Source of the DNA: Bretschneidera sinensis
Taxonomy: Eukaryota > Streptophyta > Magnoliopsida > Brassicales > Akaniaceae
DNA length: 64,000 nucleotides
NCBI GenBank assembly: GCA_023935145.1
Contig: CM043699.1
Coordinates: 68,764,138 to 68,828,137, forward strand
Direction of reading: 5' to 3'
Positions 34,217 through 46,255 of this stretch are shown one piece after another. Numbering within the stretch: position 1 is the stretch's first letter; each line of letters starts with the position of its first letter. The notes below the pieces were generated by a model. It saw nothing but the letters and a program-made list of their open reading frames with translations, did no database searches and was not told the origin of the DNA. The position numbers were made by a program, and so were the translations under genes.

Positions 34217-35085
34217 ATTGAAACAAATTATTGCTCAACTCACTTAAACCTAACTAAAGGCATAAGTGTAACAAAATGTATCATAACATAACGACTAAGT
34301 TGAAATAATAAGCAAATGGCATGACAGATCCAGACATTTGAACTACAAAAATTCTCCTATTGTCAATATAAAGCATGGAGTAACATAATCATGGCTTAGC
34401 AGCATTAGGGGGCACACAAAAACTACATATACTAAATAAAATTTATTCAATGTTCCCCAAAATCCTCTGAGATTTCTAAGCAGACCATAACAATAACACG
34501 TCTGAGTATACTCAGAAACCTAAAATGAAATCATCACACTTTACAGCTTAATAGTATTCACTTTTTCAAAATAAGAAAGCAAATCAACCCAAGGAACTTG
34601 ATAGGAAAGAATTCTATCTTCTTTTTTTCTGATTCAAGATAATAAACCAACTCCTCAAACACACTTTTTATCAAGCAAACATACCAAAATTAGAGTATTT
34701 CACAGTAACTCATTTAACAATTGATTTGGAATATTTTCACATTAATATCACCGCAATTTTTATTACACAATTTCAATTATTAACATTTAGTAAATAATTA
34801 CATGATATACAAAGCTGAGAACAAGTAACATAATTGAGTGCCCAAAGTTCCTATACAAAACACATAGTAGAATAAGAAATTCACGCAAAGACAGACTACT
34901 GAAAATATTGTGCAAAGGATCAAAAACTTTTTAACCAAGACTTTTATAGCTCAACAAAATAAATAGATTCCTTAAAACACATAGTATAAAATATATTAGG
35001 CGAGCAGCCTGCACAATCACACACTATTACATGTTGTAAAAATGAAGCAAAAATATCATGATTGGTGCAGTACTAATTCATGAAT
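34217..35085. other. No recognisable gene
   Basis: AT-rich DNA without long frames or recognisable repeats. Confidence 0.5.
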
Positions 35086-35235
35086 TCACAAAAACACATT
35101 GTTCATAGCACATGTAGATACGCAGCCATATAAATGCACATACACACATAGAAGCTGAAGATATCGTGGTTGAATAAAGCCTTGCATGCCGTTACCCACC
35201 ACCTTGGCCACTGCTCTCATGACTCCTTCCCTCAT
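35086..35235 (-). other. Possible short minus-strand coding exon
   Basis: A 49-codon frame on the minus strand, MREGVMRAVAKVVGNGMQG then FIQPRYLQLL, in a less AT-rich patch. A GT-rich sequence after QLL could be a splice donor. It lies upstream (minus sense) of the candidate exons in the duplicated segment, so all could belong to one relic gene. No known family comes to mind. Confidence 0.25.
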
Positions 35236-35485
35236 GGTTGAAGAAACCCTACAATCTTGGCCATTTTATCTGCGAAAATTAGGGTTCAACCAGTTTCCCA
35301 AATTCATCAATTTTATATTTCATAAACTTGATAATTAAAATTCAAACTTCAATATAATACACACATAGGGAGAACTGCTATCATTAAAAGAACATTCAAG
35401 GTGAGAAGTATGGTTGTGGTTGCGATCTTCCCCAAACATATCGTTTCTTAAAAGTACAAAACCAAACTTCTGATTTTGGGCCTAA

Positions 35486-35616
35486 GCCCTTATTTGGCCT
35501 AGCTTCAAGAACAACTATTGCTGCTAAGAAGCAGAAACTAGGCCAAACACCCCATTTTGGAAGTGATTTTTTGATAAATCAGAAGCTGAAAACAGTTTAA
35601 GAAAATGATTTAGACT
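35486..35616 (+). repeat. Left inverted repeat of a DNA element split by element 6
   Basis: About 130 bp that pairs with the reverse complement of 42512-42640: shared GAAGCAGAAA, CCAAACACCCCATTTTGGA, GATTTTTT and GCTGAAAAC-type blocks. The outer ends carry TTTGGCCTAG. The arms contain no coding sequence. Confidence 0.75.
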
Positions 35617-35676
35617 CGAAATCAGAAATTGAATTTTGTAACTTTTGATCCCATAATCAGATTTGACTAAGCTTAG

Positions 35677-35973
35677 TGATGGAGACTAAGCCCAACCAAG
35701 CTTGGCCCGAACCCATTTGAGGGGCACCCCTGCAAAATATCTTGAGCTTAGGCTTAGTCTTAATAATTATTTTCAGAGTCCTCTTATTTGTAGAGTCCTT
35801 ACTAGGATTAGTTTATTTTCTAGTATAAGTATCTGATTGTATTACATTCTAGGGACAACTTTGATATTGAATAAAATACAGTGAGATCAGATTTATTCTT
35901 CCCTAGCGTAGCCTGGTTTTCTATTCCAATCCCCAGGTTTGCTTGGTTTCTTTCTCTTGTTTGTTCTACATCA
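35677..35973 (+). repeat. 5' LTR of element 6
   Basis: 297 bp, TG...CA, followed after AATT by the primer site. It matches the 3' LTR with clear divergence. Confidence 0.93.
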
Positions 35974-35977
35974 ATTT

Positions 35978-35990
35978 TGGTATCAGAGCC
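35978..35990 (+). other. Primer-binding site, initiator tRNA-Met type (element 6)
   Basis: TGGTATCAGAGCC is the exact complement of the plant initiator tRNA-Met 3' end, four bases after the LTR. Confidence 0.92.
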
Positions 35991-36917
35991 TAACACCAAT
36001 TCCCAAAATCAAAACCGAAAACAAATCCCCATATAGAGCCATCCCATAAAACACAGTACACAATCTGTCCAAACACAAAATCCAAACAAACACACTGTCT
36101 ACCAGAACAAAATCCACGTCCAAACAGGGCCTTAGGCCAAAATAGCTTTAACGGAGATTCGTTAATTTCCGGTGATCTCTAGACCTCGCCGCTGCCACCA
36201 TGGGACTCGCCGTCCTGAACCGACAGTAACCCATGAATCTCAGGGCAATCTGCTACGCGCCACCATCGAAGCTCCAGACACTGCAGTTGACCAGTCCAAC
36301 CTCATTGGAACCAGCCAATCTTCCCACCCCCGGACCCCACGCGTCACAACCACGTCTGAATCTCTCGGAACTGCCGTCGACAGCTGCACCTTTGCTTCGC
36401 CAACCTCCCAAGTTCGGCACCATTCCTCCATGCCGTCGCCACTGGTGCCACCGTCGACCTCCAATGACCCAACCCAATAGACTCTAGCCGCCGACGTCAG
36501 CCATGTTGACGACCCCCTCTCTGTTGCGGCCAAGAAGCACTTGTTCCCTCTAACAGAGATTTGATACCTTGTAATTTTATTTCAAATTTTTATTTATTTA
36601 AAGAAAAAAACCATAAAAAAAGAAAATCTTTCACATTCCCTGGACTTCTATTTGACCAGGAGCTTATTCCTTTACTTTTGGATTTTTCTCATTATTCTTG
36701 GAGCTTTAGTTTTCCAGGGGTTGATTGCATGTGTTCGGGATTGCACCACTTAAACCCAACTCTTGTAGTCTTCCATCAAGGTAAATTAGACCTCACGAAA
36801 GGTACGAGCCTTCACTTGATATTGTATTAATATTTCTGTCTTTTGGTTAATCAGTAATTAGTAGTTAGATAAAAAAATAAAAATAAAAAATCTTTTTGTT
36901 AGGTTCTTTCTTTACTA
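35991..36917 (+). other. Leader of element 6
   Basis: A GC-richer segment at 36140-36540 is open in several frames (for example 36172-36480, Pro/Ser/Thr-rich, 102 aa) but matches nothing I know. It is followed by T-rich sequence. It is probably untranslated leader or a decayed 5' part of gag. Confidence 0.4.
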
Positions 36918-38225
36918 GTGGTCATCCTTACGGTTGTAAGTTATTTACTTATCACTTTGAATCAGATTTTCGGCAATTTTACACCAGTCCCTGTCACAAC
37001 AAAAATAACTCTCGAAGACCTTGATGAGAAACATAAGAACTTAGTTAAACGATTCAATTCCTTTGAAATTAAAGTAGGTCATCGAGTCCAGACCCTAGAG
37101 ATGGAATTGACCACCTTGTGGGGTGAAGTAAGCAAACTCAACAGTCAACTAAATACAAATCACAATGAGGTGCTTAGGGCCCTAGCCTCTTTCGGCAAAC
37201 AACCCATAGGATCAGGTGTCGCAAACCAAGAAACAACTACTAGTCGAAGTCTTATATGGGCACCCCCAGGTGTTCCCCCTAGAGGCATTACCATTAAGGA
37301 GCCCAATTGCCAGCCTATTAGAGAAACACACACCCAAGTGGAAACCATTCCAGCTGCACATGGTACGGCTACCTTAGAGAACATTTCAATGGGAGAGTGT
37401 TTCAACACTACGAGTTTGTTTCATGATAAGAGTATTTGATCGCCCTTATGAACAACCTAGGATTTATGACCAGCCTAAGAACCCACCAATGAATTCACTG
37501 ACCTTACAAGAAAAGTCAAGATGGAAGTCCCCATTTTTTATGGCAAATTAGACCCGAATGTTTTTCTCTAATGATTATCCCAGGTAGAGAAATTATTTTA
37601 GTGGCCTAACATGACTGATGAATTCAAAGTCTGCTTTGAGAGGATAAAATTAGTTGGTTCTGGTGATTGCTATTGGCAGACGGTCCAACGAAATCGGGAA
37701 GATGATCCTATCACATCATGGCGTGAGATGAGGGGATGATTACGGGAAAAATACCTTCCCCACTATTATAGGAAGCAATTGGTGGAAAAAATGCTAAACT
37801 TAAGACAATCCACTACTGTATGTGAATCAACCGCTTTGAAGAACTCACACTGAAATGTAACTTGCAGGAAGAGACAATGGCTGTTGTCTCTAGGTTTATC
37901 AATGGATTGAAAGTTGATCTTAAAAGAGAGGTTAGTTTGCTATCCCCCAAGTCATTAGAAAAGGTCTTTCAATTATCTCTCAAGTATGAGGAGTATCTTA
38001 GTTAGTCTACCCCGCAGCATGGCACTTTCGAAGTCGGAGAGTACCGACAATCTAGGTCTAGTGGAATTCCTCAGGTTAGGGGAAATCCCAACCGTCCAAA
38101 GAAAACTAATCTACTTAGGTGAAGAGAGGGTACAACGAATGGTCCACGAAAATTTAAAGCCGACATTGAGTGTTTTAATTGTCACGGTAGAGGTCACATT
38201 TCACATTTTCCCCACCGTATGTTGA
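36918..38225 (+). pseudogene. gag: Gag of element 6
   Basis: An N-terminal coiled-coil-like piece (36918-37439, LDEKHKNLVKRFNSFEIKV) precedes the gag core at about 37510-37990 (VPIFYGKLDPNVFL, REKYLPHYYRKQLV) in broken frames. Near 38166 a zinc knuckle is visible as CFNCHGRGHISHFP, which has lost the fourth ligand (Pro where Cys is expected). Many stops. Confidence 0.82.
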
Positions 38226-38343
38226 CCCTAGGCCAGGAGACTAAGGAGTCCCAAGAGAAAGGGTATTATGATGACGACATTATAGTGGAGCCCTTGAGGA
38301 AGAATATGATGAGCATGAAGAACAAGTTGACGAATATGAAGAG

Positions 38344-39068
38344 ATCGTTGTTGCTTGTGTCATGAGATGCATATTATCAGCCCTTGTTGCAAATGAAGAT
38401 ACTTGGAAGCGCATCAATATTTTCCATACTTTTCTTAAGTGTGGTGAAAGGGTGTGACCAAACTAAAACTCAAACCGGAACCACATCCTCAACCATATCG
38501 AGTAGCTTGGGTAGATAAGACTTCCTTACCCGTTACAGAGAGGTGTCAGGTTCAAATATAGATGGGTGAGTAAGTAAGGGATGTGTGGTATGATGTCCTA
38601 CCTATGGATGTCGTTGAGGTGTTATTAGGTCGTCCTTGGATTTATAACGTAGATGCGACTATCCATGGAAAAGAAAATACATTTGTATTTAGGCATAATG
38701 GGAAGAACATCACTTTGAAGCCGGCACGAGCTAAGGAAAAGGACAGAAAGTTAAAGAGCCAGTCCTCATCCGAGACTCATGGGACGAAGAGTCTCCACCT
38801 AATAACACGTGGAGAGTTCGAGAAAGATGGTGAAGAGTCTAGTCTCATGTTAGCTTTAGTGGCCAAAGAGGTTACCTCGAGTACATCCAACCCAACCACT
38901 GACCATGTCAGTAAACTATTGTCCAAATTTCAAGACGTAGCCCCGGAGGAGTTGCCCGATGAGCTACCTCCCATGAGAGATATACAGCACGTCGTTGATT
39001 TAGTCCCAAGATCTCAGTTGTTGAACTTACCATATTATCGCATGAACCTTAGTGACCGTGCTAAATGA
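38344..39068 (+). pseudogene. Protease region of element 6
   Basis: The frame 38583-39068 (161 aa) starts with YDVLPMDVVEVLLGRPWIYN, the C-terminal half of a Ty3/gypsy protease (the LLGRPW flap/helix region). The region before it (38344-38580) is in broken frames, and I cannot find the D-S/T-G active site, so it is probably deleted. The frame continues into the RT linker (LPDELPPMRDIQHVVDLVP). Confidence 0.8.
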
Positions 39069-39640
39069 ATAGGCCAGTGGAGGGTCGTTTGAGTAAAGGA
39101 TTCATTCGAGAGTGTTTTAGCCGATGCGTTGTCCCTGCATTGTTAACCCCTAAGAAAGATGGAACCTAGAGAATGTGTGGATAGTCGCACAATCAATAAA
39201 ATCACTATTAAGTATAGGTTTCCCATCCCGTGTCTTGAGGATATGTTGGATTTGATGGCAGGAGCTAAGTGGTTTTCCAAAATTGATCTGCGCAGTAGGT
39301 GTCATCAGATTCGCATTAGGCTAGGAGATGAGTGGAAGATTGCTTTTAAGACTCCGAATGGTCTCTATGAGTGGCTAGTGATGCCATTTAGGCTGACCAA
39401 TGCTCCAAGCACCTTTATGCAAGTGATGACTCAGGTCTTACGCCCTTTCTAGGCAAGTTTTTGGTGGTCTACTTCGATGGTATCCTTATTTATAGTCGAT
39501 TCCCGGAGGCACATATTGGTCACATTCGCTTGGTGCTAGAAACATTTAGGGTCGAGAAGTTATACGCAAATTAAGAAGTGTTCTTTCATGCAAGCCCAAG
39601 TGCTCTTCTTAGGATTCATTATTTCTGCACATGGAGATGC
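39069..39640 (+). pseudogene. Reverse transcriptase of element 6
   Basis: The frame 39159-39452 has [36 protein letters not shown] and [16 protein letters not shown]. In the next frame the catalytic box reads YFDGILIYS (near 39472), with Gly in place of the second Asp. A stop and frameshift lie between the two. Inactive. Confidence 0.87.
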
Positions 39641-39659
39641 AACTGACCCCGATAAAGTC

Positions 39660-40260
39660 AGAGCTATTAGAGAATGACCGGAGCCAAAGACTATTTATGA
39701 GGTTCGGAGTTTTCATGGTTTGGGCACCTTTTACAGAAGATTCGTTAAAGATTTTAGCTCCATTATGGCTCCTATCACTGGCTATTTGAAGAAAGAGGAA
39801 TTTATGTGGATGGTAGCCGCATCTAGAGGCTTTGAGGATATTAAGTGCAGGATGACAGAGGCAGCTGTATTAAGTCACCCAGATTTTTCTAAGGCTTTCG
39901 AGGTTGCTTGTAATGCATCTGGGATAGGAATAGAAGGGGTTTTGAGTCAAGATGGTCATCTCGTTGCATACTTTAGTGAGAAACTCAATGAAGCGAAACA
40001 GAGGTATTCTACTTATGATAGAGAGTTTTACGCTATTGTGCAAGCCCTTCTTCATTGGCGGTACTATCTGCTACCGCAAGAATATGTTTTGTACTTTGAT
40101 CATCAGGCTCTAAGATATCTTAGTTCCCAAAGGAAGCTCAATAGTAGGCATGCCAAGTGGGTAGAATTTCTGCAGGAGTACAACTTTGTTCTCTACCACC
40201 GTGCAGGTGTCGAGAATAAGTCTGCTGATGCATTGAGTCGCGTTGTCACAGTACTACAAT
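39660..40260 (+). pseudogene. RNase H domain of element 6
   Basis: The first part of a 410 aa open frame (39720-40952) is the connection and RNase H: GTFYRRFVKDFSSIMAPI, then FEVACNASGIGIEGVLSQDG with Asn in place of the first catalytic Asp, YDREFYAIVQAL and YFDHQALRYLSSQ. The same frame runs on into integrase. The long open frame contrasts with the broken RT. Confidence 0.88.
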
Positions 40261-41789
40261 CCATAAGTATCTCGATACCCGGGTTTGATAGATTAGAGGA
40301 TGAGAATCTTACTTGCCCAGATTTTGGCATCATCTTTCAAGAGATTAGTGAGGGAAACCGTCAGTCCTATGTTGACTTCTTACTTAAAGACGGATATTTG
40401 TTTCGGGGAACTAGATTATGCATTCCACGTACGTCACTTAGGGATTTTCTAGTGTGGGAAATGCATGCCGGAGGATTAGCCAGACACTTTCGGAAAGATA
40501 AGACTGTGGCCTTAGTTGAAGACAAATTCTATTGGCCTTCCCTGAAACGGGATGTAGGTCAGATCGTGTCGCAATGTCGCACATGTCTGCAAGCTAAGGG
40601 TAGAATAAGGAATATTGGGTTATATACATCGTTACCTGTACCACATATACGATGGCGGGACCTTAGCATGGATTTTGTTCTCGGATTACCTCGGACCGCT
40701 AGAGGTCATGATTCTATCTTAGTTGTGATTGATGGATTTTTTAAGATGACCCATTTAATACCTTGTCACAAGACCACCGATACTTCTCATGTAGCTAAAT
40801 TATTCTTCAGGGAGATCGTTAGGCTTCACAGGTTACCCACATTTATTGTGTCGGATAGAGATGGTAAGCTTATGAGCTATTTCTGGAAGACCCTTTGGAG
40901 ACTTTTTGGGACCCACTTGAGGTTTAATTCTTCTTTTCACCCCCCAAACTGATGGTCAAACTTAGGTTATCAATCGAAGTCTTTGAAATTTGCTTAAGTG
41001 TATTGCTGGGGATAAGCCTAGTAATTGGGATTTGTTATTACCTACTGCGGAGTTTGCTTACAATTGTTCTGTCAATAGGTCTACTGGTAAAAGCCCCTTT
41101 GAAATTGTCCTTGGCTATTCACCTTGTCAACAAATTGACCTTATCCCATTGCCCCCTGATTCCTGACCTTCTGAGTCAGCCTAGTCTTTTGCCTCTCACA
41201 TACAACGCCTACATGTCAAAATCCAAAGAAAAATCGCATTGAGTAATGACACTTATAAACGTATTGCCGATGCTCATCGTAGGGATAAAGAATTTAATGA
41301 GGGGGATTATGTCACGGTCCGTATTTGTCCTGAGCGGTACCCTAAAAACTCTTTCAAAAAATTGCATGCTAGGGCTACTGGACCATTTCGCATCACTCGC
41401 AAACTAAGATCTAATGCTTATTTACTGGACTTACCATTTGATATGAATATTAGTCTGGTATTCAATGTAGAGGATTTGTTTCCTTACTGAGGTACCTTTG
41501 AGCCTCCCGTGTTGCCTACAAGGTAGCCTACAGGTGGAGCTGTTTCCACACATGTGCCTCAATTGTCTAGGCCACTCCCGCCGACATCAGACCGCATTGC
41601 AGACATATTGGACGATCAGGTGTTTTCCAGCATTATCTTGTTCAGTGGGAGGGAAGACCTTCATCAGATGCAACACGGATCACTGAAGAGGAACTTAGGT
41701 GTCTGGATCCCTCTCTTTTGGAGCATTACCAGCAACATTACTCGTCGGAGTCGAGTTCTTTCCAACCAGGGAGGATTGATGGAGACTAG
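40261..41789 (+). pseudogene. Integrase with C-terminal chromodomain (element 6)
   Basis: Within the frame ending at 40952: HHCC zinc-binding segment (EMHAGGLARHF ... CRTCLQAKG), core acids in SMDFVLGLPRT and SDRDGKLMSYFW. After a frameshift at about 40940 the third catalytic position is a stop (TAG near 40965). Integrase continues to a chromodomain near 41590-41760 (LVQWEGRPSSDAT, EEELRCLDPSLLEHY) in a shifted frame. The reading frame crosses the polypurine tract and ends with TAG inside the 3' LTR (41787-41789). The chromodomain places it with the chromoviruses, which target chromatin through this domain. Confidence 0.87.
41764..41776 (+). other. Polypurine tract of element 6
   Basis: AACCAGGGAGGAT ends at the 3' LTR start. 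Confidence 0.75.
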
Positions 41790-42074
41790 GCCCAACCAAG
41801 CTTGGCCCAAGCCTATTCGAGAAGCAGATATCTTGGGCTTAAGCTTAGTCTTAGTCTTAGTCTTAATATTTACTTTTATTATTTATTTCAGAGTCCTTAC
41901 TAGGGTTAGCTTATTTTCTAATATAAGTATTTGATTGTATTACATTCTAGGGACAGCTTTGATATTGAATAAAATACAGTGAGATCAGATTTCTTTTTCC
42001 CCAGAATAGCTTGGTTTTCTATTCCAATCCCCATATCTGCTTGGTTTCTTTCTCTTGTTTGTTGTTCTACATCA
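41777..42074 (+). repeat. 3' LTR of element 6
   Basis: 298 bp. It has a TTAGTC expansion near 41845 not seen in the 5' LTR. Confidence 0.93.
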
Positions 42075-42511
42075 CTTAGTTACCTAAAAATTGACCTTTA
42101 ACTTACAAGGGTATTTACATCATTGCCACAAAAAAAAATAAAAAAAAATAAAAATCATTGAACTACAACCATTTGAGAATTTTATTATTATTGTTGTTGT
42201 TTGTTGTTGTTGTTTTGATAATTATTATTTATATTTTATTATGATTAATTACAATTAATAATTTTTTATTGTACAAATTTTAAAAGCCAATTTGATGTAA
42301 GAAAGCTATCTCAGATCCCAAATAGTCAACTGATATTCATAAACTCTTTCTTATAATTTCAACATCTAAAAGCACTTTTACAACTTATCAACCACACACT
42401 TTTAACAATAATTTTACTAAAAACTTTCAACTTCATAGCACTTCTACCCATAACAATTTTAAAATCATTTTTGAGTCTTTACAGCAATAGCAGAAGTTAA
42501 GCCAAATAGGC

Positions 42512-42640
42512 TCTAAATCAGCGTTTTTAAGTTGTTTTCAACTAATCATTCATTAAAAAATCATCTCCAAAATGGGGTGTTTGGTCTACTTTCTGCTTCT
42601 TGACAGCAGCAGATGTTTTAGAACCTAGGCCAAACAGCCG
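42512..42640 (-). repeat. Right inverted repeat of the DNA element split by element 6
   Basis: Reverse complement of 35486-35616. Without element 6 the two arms would bound a non-coding element of roughly 750 bp. Confidence 0.75.
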
Positions 42641-43599
42641 ATAAATGTATTTTTCCCAATTATAAATGAGTCCAACATCCTGCATCACCTCACTGTGTCA
42701 ATAAAACATCATTTGCATCCTCATAGCAATAGATCCAAGAAAAAGAAAGCACTTCTTCAAACTTACTAATGCATGGTTAGTATGCAGTATCTACAATAAC
42801 CAAGTAATTATGGAACCTCAGTTTTGTATATATACAATATATGTATGCATACATATACAAATTATTGTATATAAATCTTCGTTTTTCTTTTAGCTAAAAA
42901 GAGCCTTAATCTATCATGTTAGAAGATTTATTGTATTGATATAAAATTCAGATGCTAAAATCCACAACTATCAGCTAATTACTATAATCACACAGCTAAC
43001 ACAAACTTAACAAATTCAGTTAATCCAAGAAATTTCACATACATCGCTATGGATAGAACCCTAAGATCAACGATTACAAATTGAGCAATGAAGAACGAAC
43101 AAAATAACAAACTGAAAGTCCTAAAATTTAAGAATAATCAATTTTTGTTTTTAAAAAAAAGACAACGAATAAAGGTTATGATTATAAGGAATAGGACCTG
43201 GTTCAGGCTGCGAGAGGAGGGACCAACACCCTTGGCTGTGCCAGCTCCTTGTTCATCAAAATCCTCATTGTTACTTCTCTGCAAACTTTCTCTCTCTCTG
43301 TTCTTCAGGTTTTCTCTTTTTCTTGTTTTCTTATTTTAGGTTTTATGTTTAAAATTTAAAATCAAATTTTGATCAGAGAGATAGACGAAGAAAGAGTGGA
43401 TAAGAAGAACAACAGAAAAGTGATCTCAGCCATTTACCAAATAAAAGTGAGAAGGTATGACCTACAGGAAGAGCAACAGATAACCCAACTACAGTAGGGT
43501 GAGAAATGAGCTTGTGAGATACAACTGCACAGAGTCTGGAGAGAAATCGCTAAAATTCTGGTTAAAATAATCAAATAAAATTGACAAAGAGAGGAGTGC
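42641..43599. other. No confident gene; AT palindrome
   Basis: AT-rich. At 42828-42873 a TA-rich palindrome centred on ATGCAT could fold into a hairpin. A GC-richer patch at 43190-43290 gives a 22-codon minus-strand frame (MRILMNKELAQPRVLVPPLAA), with no support. Confidence 0.45.
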
Positions 43600-44013
43600 C
43601 TAAGCAGTAAGCACATTGAACTTGAAGAAGCGTTGCTTCCATAAGTTAGTAACCACATCTTGTGCCCCTGCAAAAAGGCCAAAAAAAAAAAATACCAATT
43701 CCACATAAAATCATGAATTGAATCCACAAATTCTAAAAAAATGCCAAAATGAAAAAATCAAATATAGACAATAGAATCCCCCCAGCAAAAAAAAAATGCA
43801 ATACGTACACTAGAACTAATTTTACTACATAAATGAGAGGAATTTGCAACTGAGATAGAGGAAGCAGGGGAAACAAGGAACAATCATCTCATCGCCAACA
43901 ACCTTCAACCTCAGGATTGGTTGAGTTTAGGGTCTAAAGAGAGGAGACAAAAAGAGGGAGAAAGTCATAAAAAGGACTCACCATTAGTCTAACCCATACC
44001 TCTGCAAATGTTG
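43600..44013 (-). repeat. Duplicated segment, copy 2
   Basis: Direct repeat of 33757-34216. On the minus strand the upstream flank adds APDFMGFSSLHQISSTFAE in frame with EVWVRLM, then GTGAGT. After a T-rich tract and GCAG comes AQDVVTNLWKQRFFKFNVL before a stop. These look like two exons of a relic or unknown host gene. Confidence 0.6.
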
Positions 44014-45058
44014 AAGATATCTGATGAAGTGAAGAAAATCCCATGAAATCTGGAGCTGAAACAGTCACCAACTAAAAGAAATAGGAGAACAAAATAACAG
44101 CAAAGAGTACATAAAATGGCAGCAACCACTATCCATCATTTTCTTTCGCCATGTGGCATCCTCTAGCTTTTCCAAAACCTTCTTTTAATGTATTTGTATA
44201 GATATCTCAGTTGCTTCACATGTCAAGAGAAGAAAAGGTATCAAGTCTAATAGACATCATCTGAAAACAGAAAACAGAAAACTAAAAACAGAGGTTCATG
44301 TAATCTTCATCTGTCATTGATCTGTGATTATATGGAAGGGTAAACTTCACCAGCCCACCACAACCTCAAAGTGTACTTAAGTTTCTGAGTACTCAAATAC
44401 ATAACTACATTAAGTTCCAAGTTTGAATCCTCATGTTAATAGATTTAAATACAACAGAAACCAGATAAACAAATAGATACAGCAACAACAAAGGAGAAAA
44501 ATCCAGTTAACAAAAGATATTAACTGGTAACTTTTCCCAGTGCTGCTGCTGCAGCCAGCACCAAGCAGTGGGTATTAAATCTCCACTCACATCTGTAAGC
44601 ATCCATTAACATATTTCCAAACATTTTCACTACTTTAGACTATATTAAAGGTCATTTTATTAAATTTAGTCTAATTTCCATTATTTAATAAGTACATGAA
44701 GGCATACTATGCAACAACATATCTCTTGAGGATGAGTTCACAGATCAAATTTGGAAATGGATTCACGGTATGACTTTGCAGCGCAATAATCTCCTTTCAA
44801 TTTGCTTTATGCTAAAATATTGAAGATTGACATTACAATTGCAATGAAGTTATGAACTTTAGCTGATAAACCTCCTATTTCCTAAAAACTATAATCTCAT
44901 ATGAACAATAGAAACCCATAAAAGAATCTATTAATGATGTATCCACAATTCGATGTCCAACCATCAGACAGGAATCACTTCTAACATGGCTTGATAAGAA
45001 TATACTGACCCAAAGGAGTACAAATTTTTTATTATTATTTTAGTAAGTAAAGCAGCCA
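44014..45058. other. No recognisable gene
   Basis: AT-rich DNA with short CTG/CAG runs near 44540. I see no coding or clear repeat. Confidence 0.5.
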
Positions 45059-45259
45059 ATGAAATCTTTTTTTTGACAAGTAAAATGAAGTACATAAATC
45101 AAAGGCACCAAAAGGGTGCCACCCATGTACAAAAACTATCTACAAGATAGTATCTCAATGAAGTCTATGATATCTTTATCATTTACATAAAAAAATCCCT
45201 CTAAACCAAAACTCAAAAGTATGTCACAACTCATCCATGATGGTGGCCAAGGGATTTTC

Positions 45260-45720
45260 CTAACCATCAAAAGCTCTCCTATTCCCTTCACGCCAAATGA
45301 CCCAAAAAAAAAAAAAGGATAGTGGAATCAAGCAATAGGCCTTCCTCTTTTGCTTTAACCCTCTCACTCCGTACCAATCCCACACCTCATCTTGAACCAA
45401 GCCAGCAGCTGCCCATTGGATTCCCACCATATTTAAAGTCATCTCCCATAGATGCCTAGTGAAGGAGCACCCCAAAAGAAGATGATAGATAGGTTCAACT
45501 CTCTCTTTACAAAAAGATAACATCTATTGACCAACACCTTCCCTCTTTTCTGAAGATTGTCAATCATGAGGATGCCACCCCAACTACCTTCCCAAGTAAA
45601 GAAAGAAACCTTTGAAGGAGCGAAGTTTTCCCAAATCGCTTTCCAAGGAATGTTATCCTTACCCTCTGTATTACCATTCAAGAAAAGTCTTGTAGAAAGA
45701 CTTAACCTCAAATTTTTCAC
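45260..45720 (-). pseudogene. LINE zinc-binding RT C-terminal domain (zf-RVT)
   Basis: Overlapping frames 45439-45720 and 45260-45523 give PWKAIWENFAPSKVSFFTWE, NLQKRGKVLVNRCYLF, then CKERVEPIYHLLLGCSFTRHLW. This is the Cys/His region that follows RT in plant LINE-type elements. One frameshift separates the pieces. Confidence 0.85.
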
Positions 45721-46255
45721 CTGGATTCAACCTCCATTTCCTTGTCTTCACCAAACAAGTTCACTTTCTCCTTATAGATGTTTTAAAGAAAGCTATCCAC
45801 ACTCACCAATCCCCAATCATGAGCATTCCGACTCAAGGCTATGTCCCACACAATCTCCTCATTATAGGAACTCACACGAGCTAACCAAAGCCTCCTTTTT
45901 CTCGGGCAAGGGCAAAAACCTCTAGAAATTCATCTTTCAACAGAATTTTGCCATGCCAAACATCATGCCAAAACCAAATGTCGTTCCCATTGCAAACTCA
46001 AAAATGACATGGGGAAGAAAGTCACTCCAACCCTTTCTAATCCACCTCCACACCCCAACACCATAAGTGCCACACCTCTCCCTAGAAATCCAACCATTAT
46101 GCTCCCGCCCAAAGTTGGCGACAATAACCTTGTGACACAAATGATCCTTCTCCACCATGAATCTCCAAAGCCACTTTCCTAGAAGAGCTTTGTTGAAAAG
46201 AACCCAAGGACTTAAGACCAAGGCCCCCCAATCAATGGGTTGCTTAAAAAGCAAC

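Larger units (their letters stand above)
35677..42074 (+). mobile_element. Element 6: Ty3/gypsy chromovirus-type LTR retrotransposon
   Basis: LTRs at 35677-35973 and 41777-42074 (297 and 298 bp), both TGATGGAGACTA...TCTACATCA. A perfect target-site duplication CTTAG flanks the element (35672-35676, 42075-42079). The primer site is initiator tRNA-Met type. Inside are gag, protease, RT, RNase H, integrase and a C-terminal chromodomain, in that order, all broken. LTRs differ by many substitutions and indels, including a TTAGTC repeat expansion in the 3' LTR, so the insertion is old. It landed inside the inverted-repeat DNA element. Confidence 0.94.

Noticed and set aside
36172..36533. Overlapping GC-rich frames on both strands in the element 6 leader
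   Set aside because: Open in several frames on both strands, which is expected in GC-rich DNA; no domain and no conservation evidence.
44360..44470. tRNA-derived SINE
   Set aside because: A single AGTTTGAATCC resembles a Pol III B box, but no A box, ends or TSD are visible.
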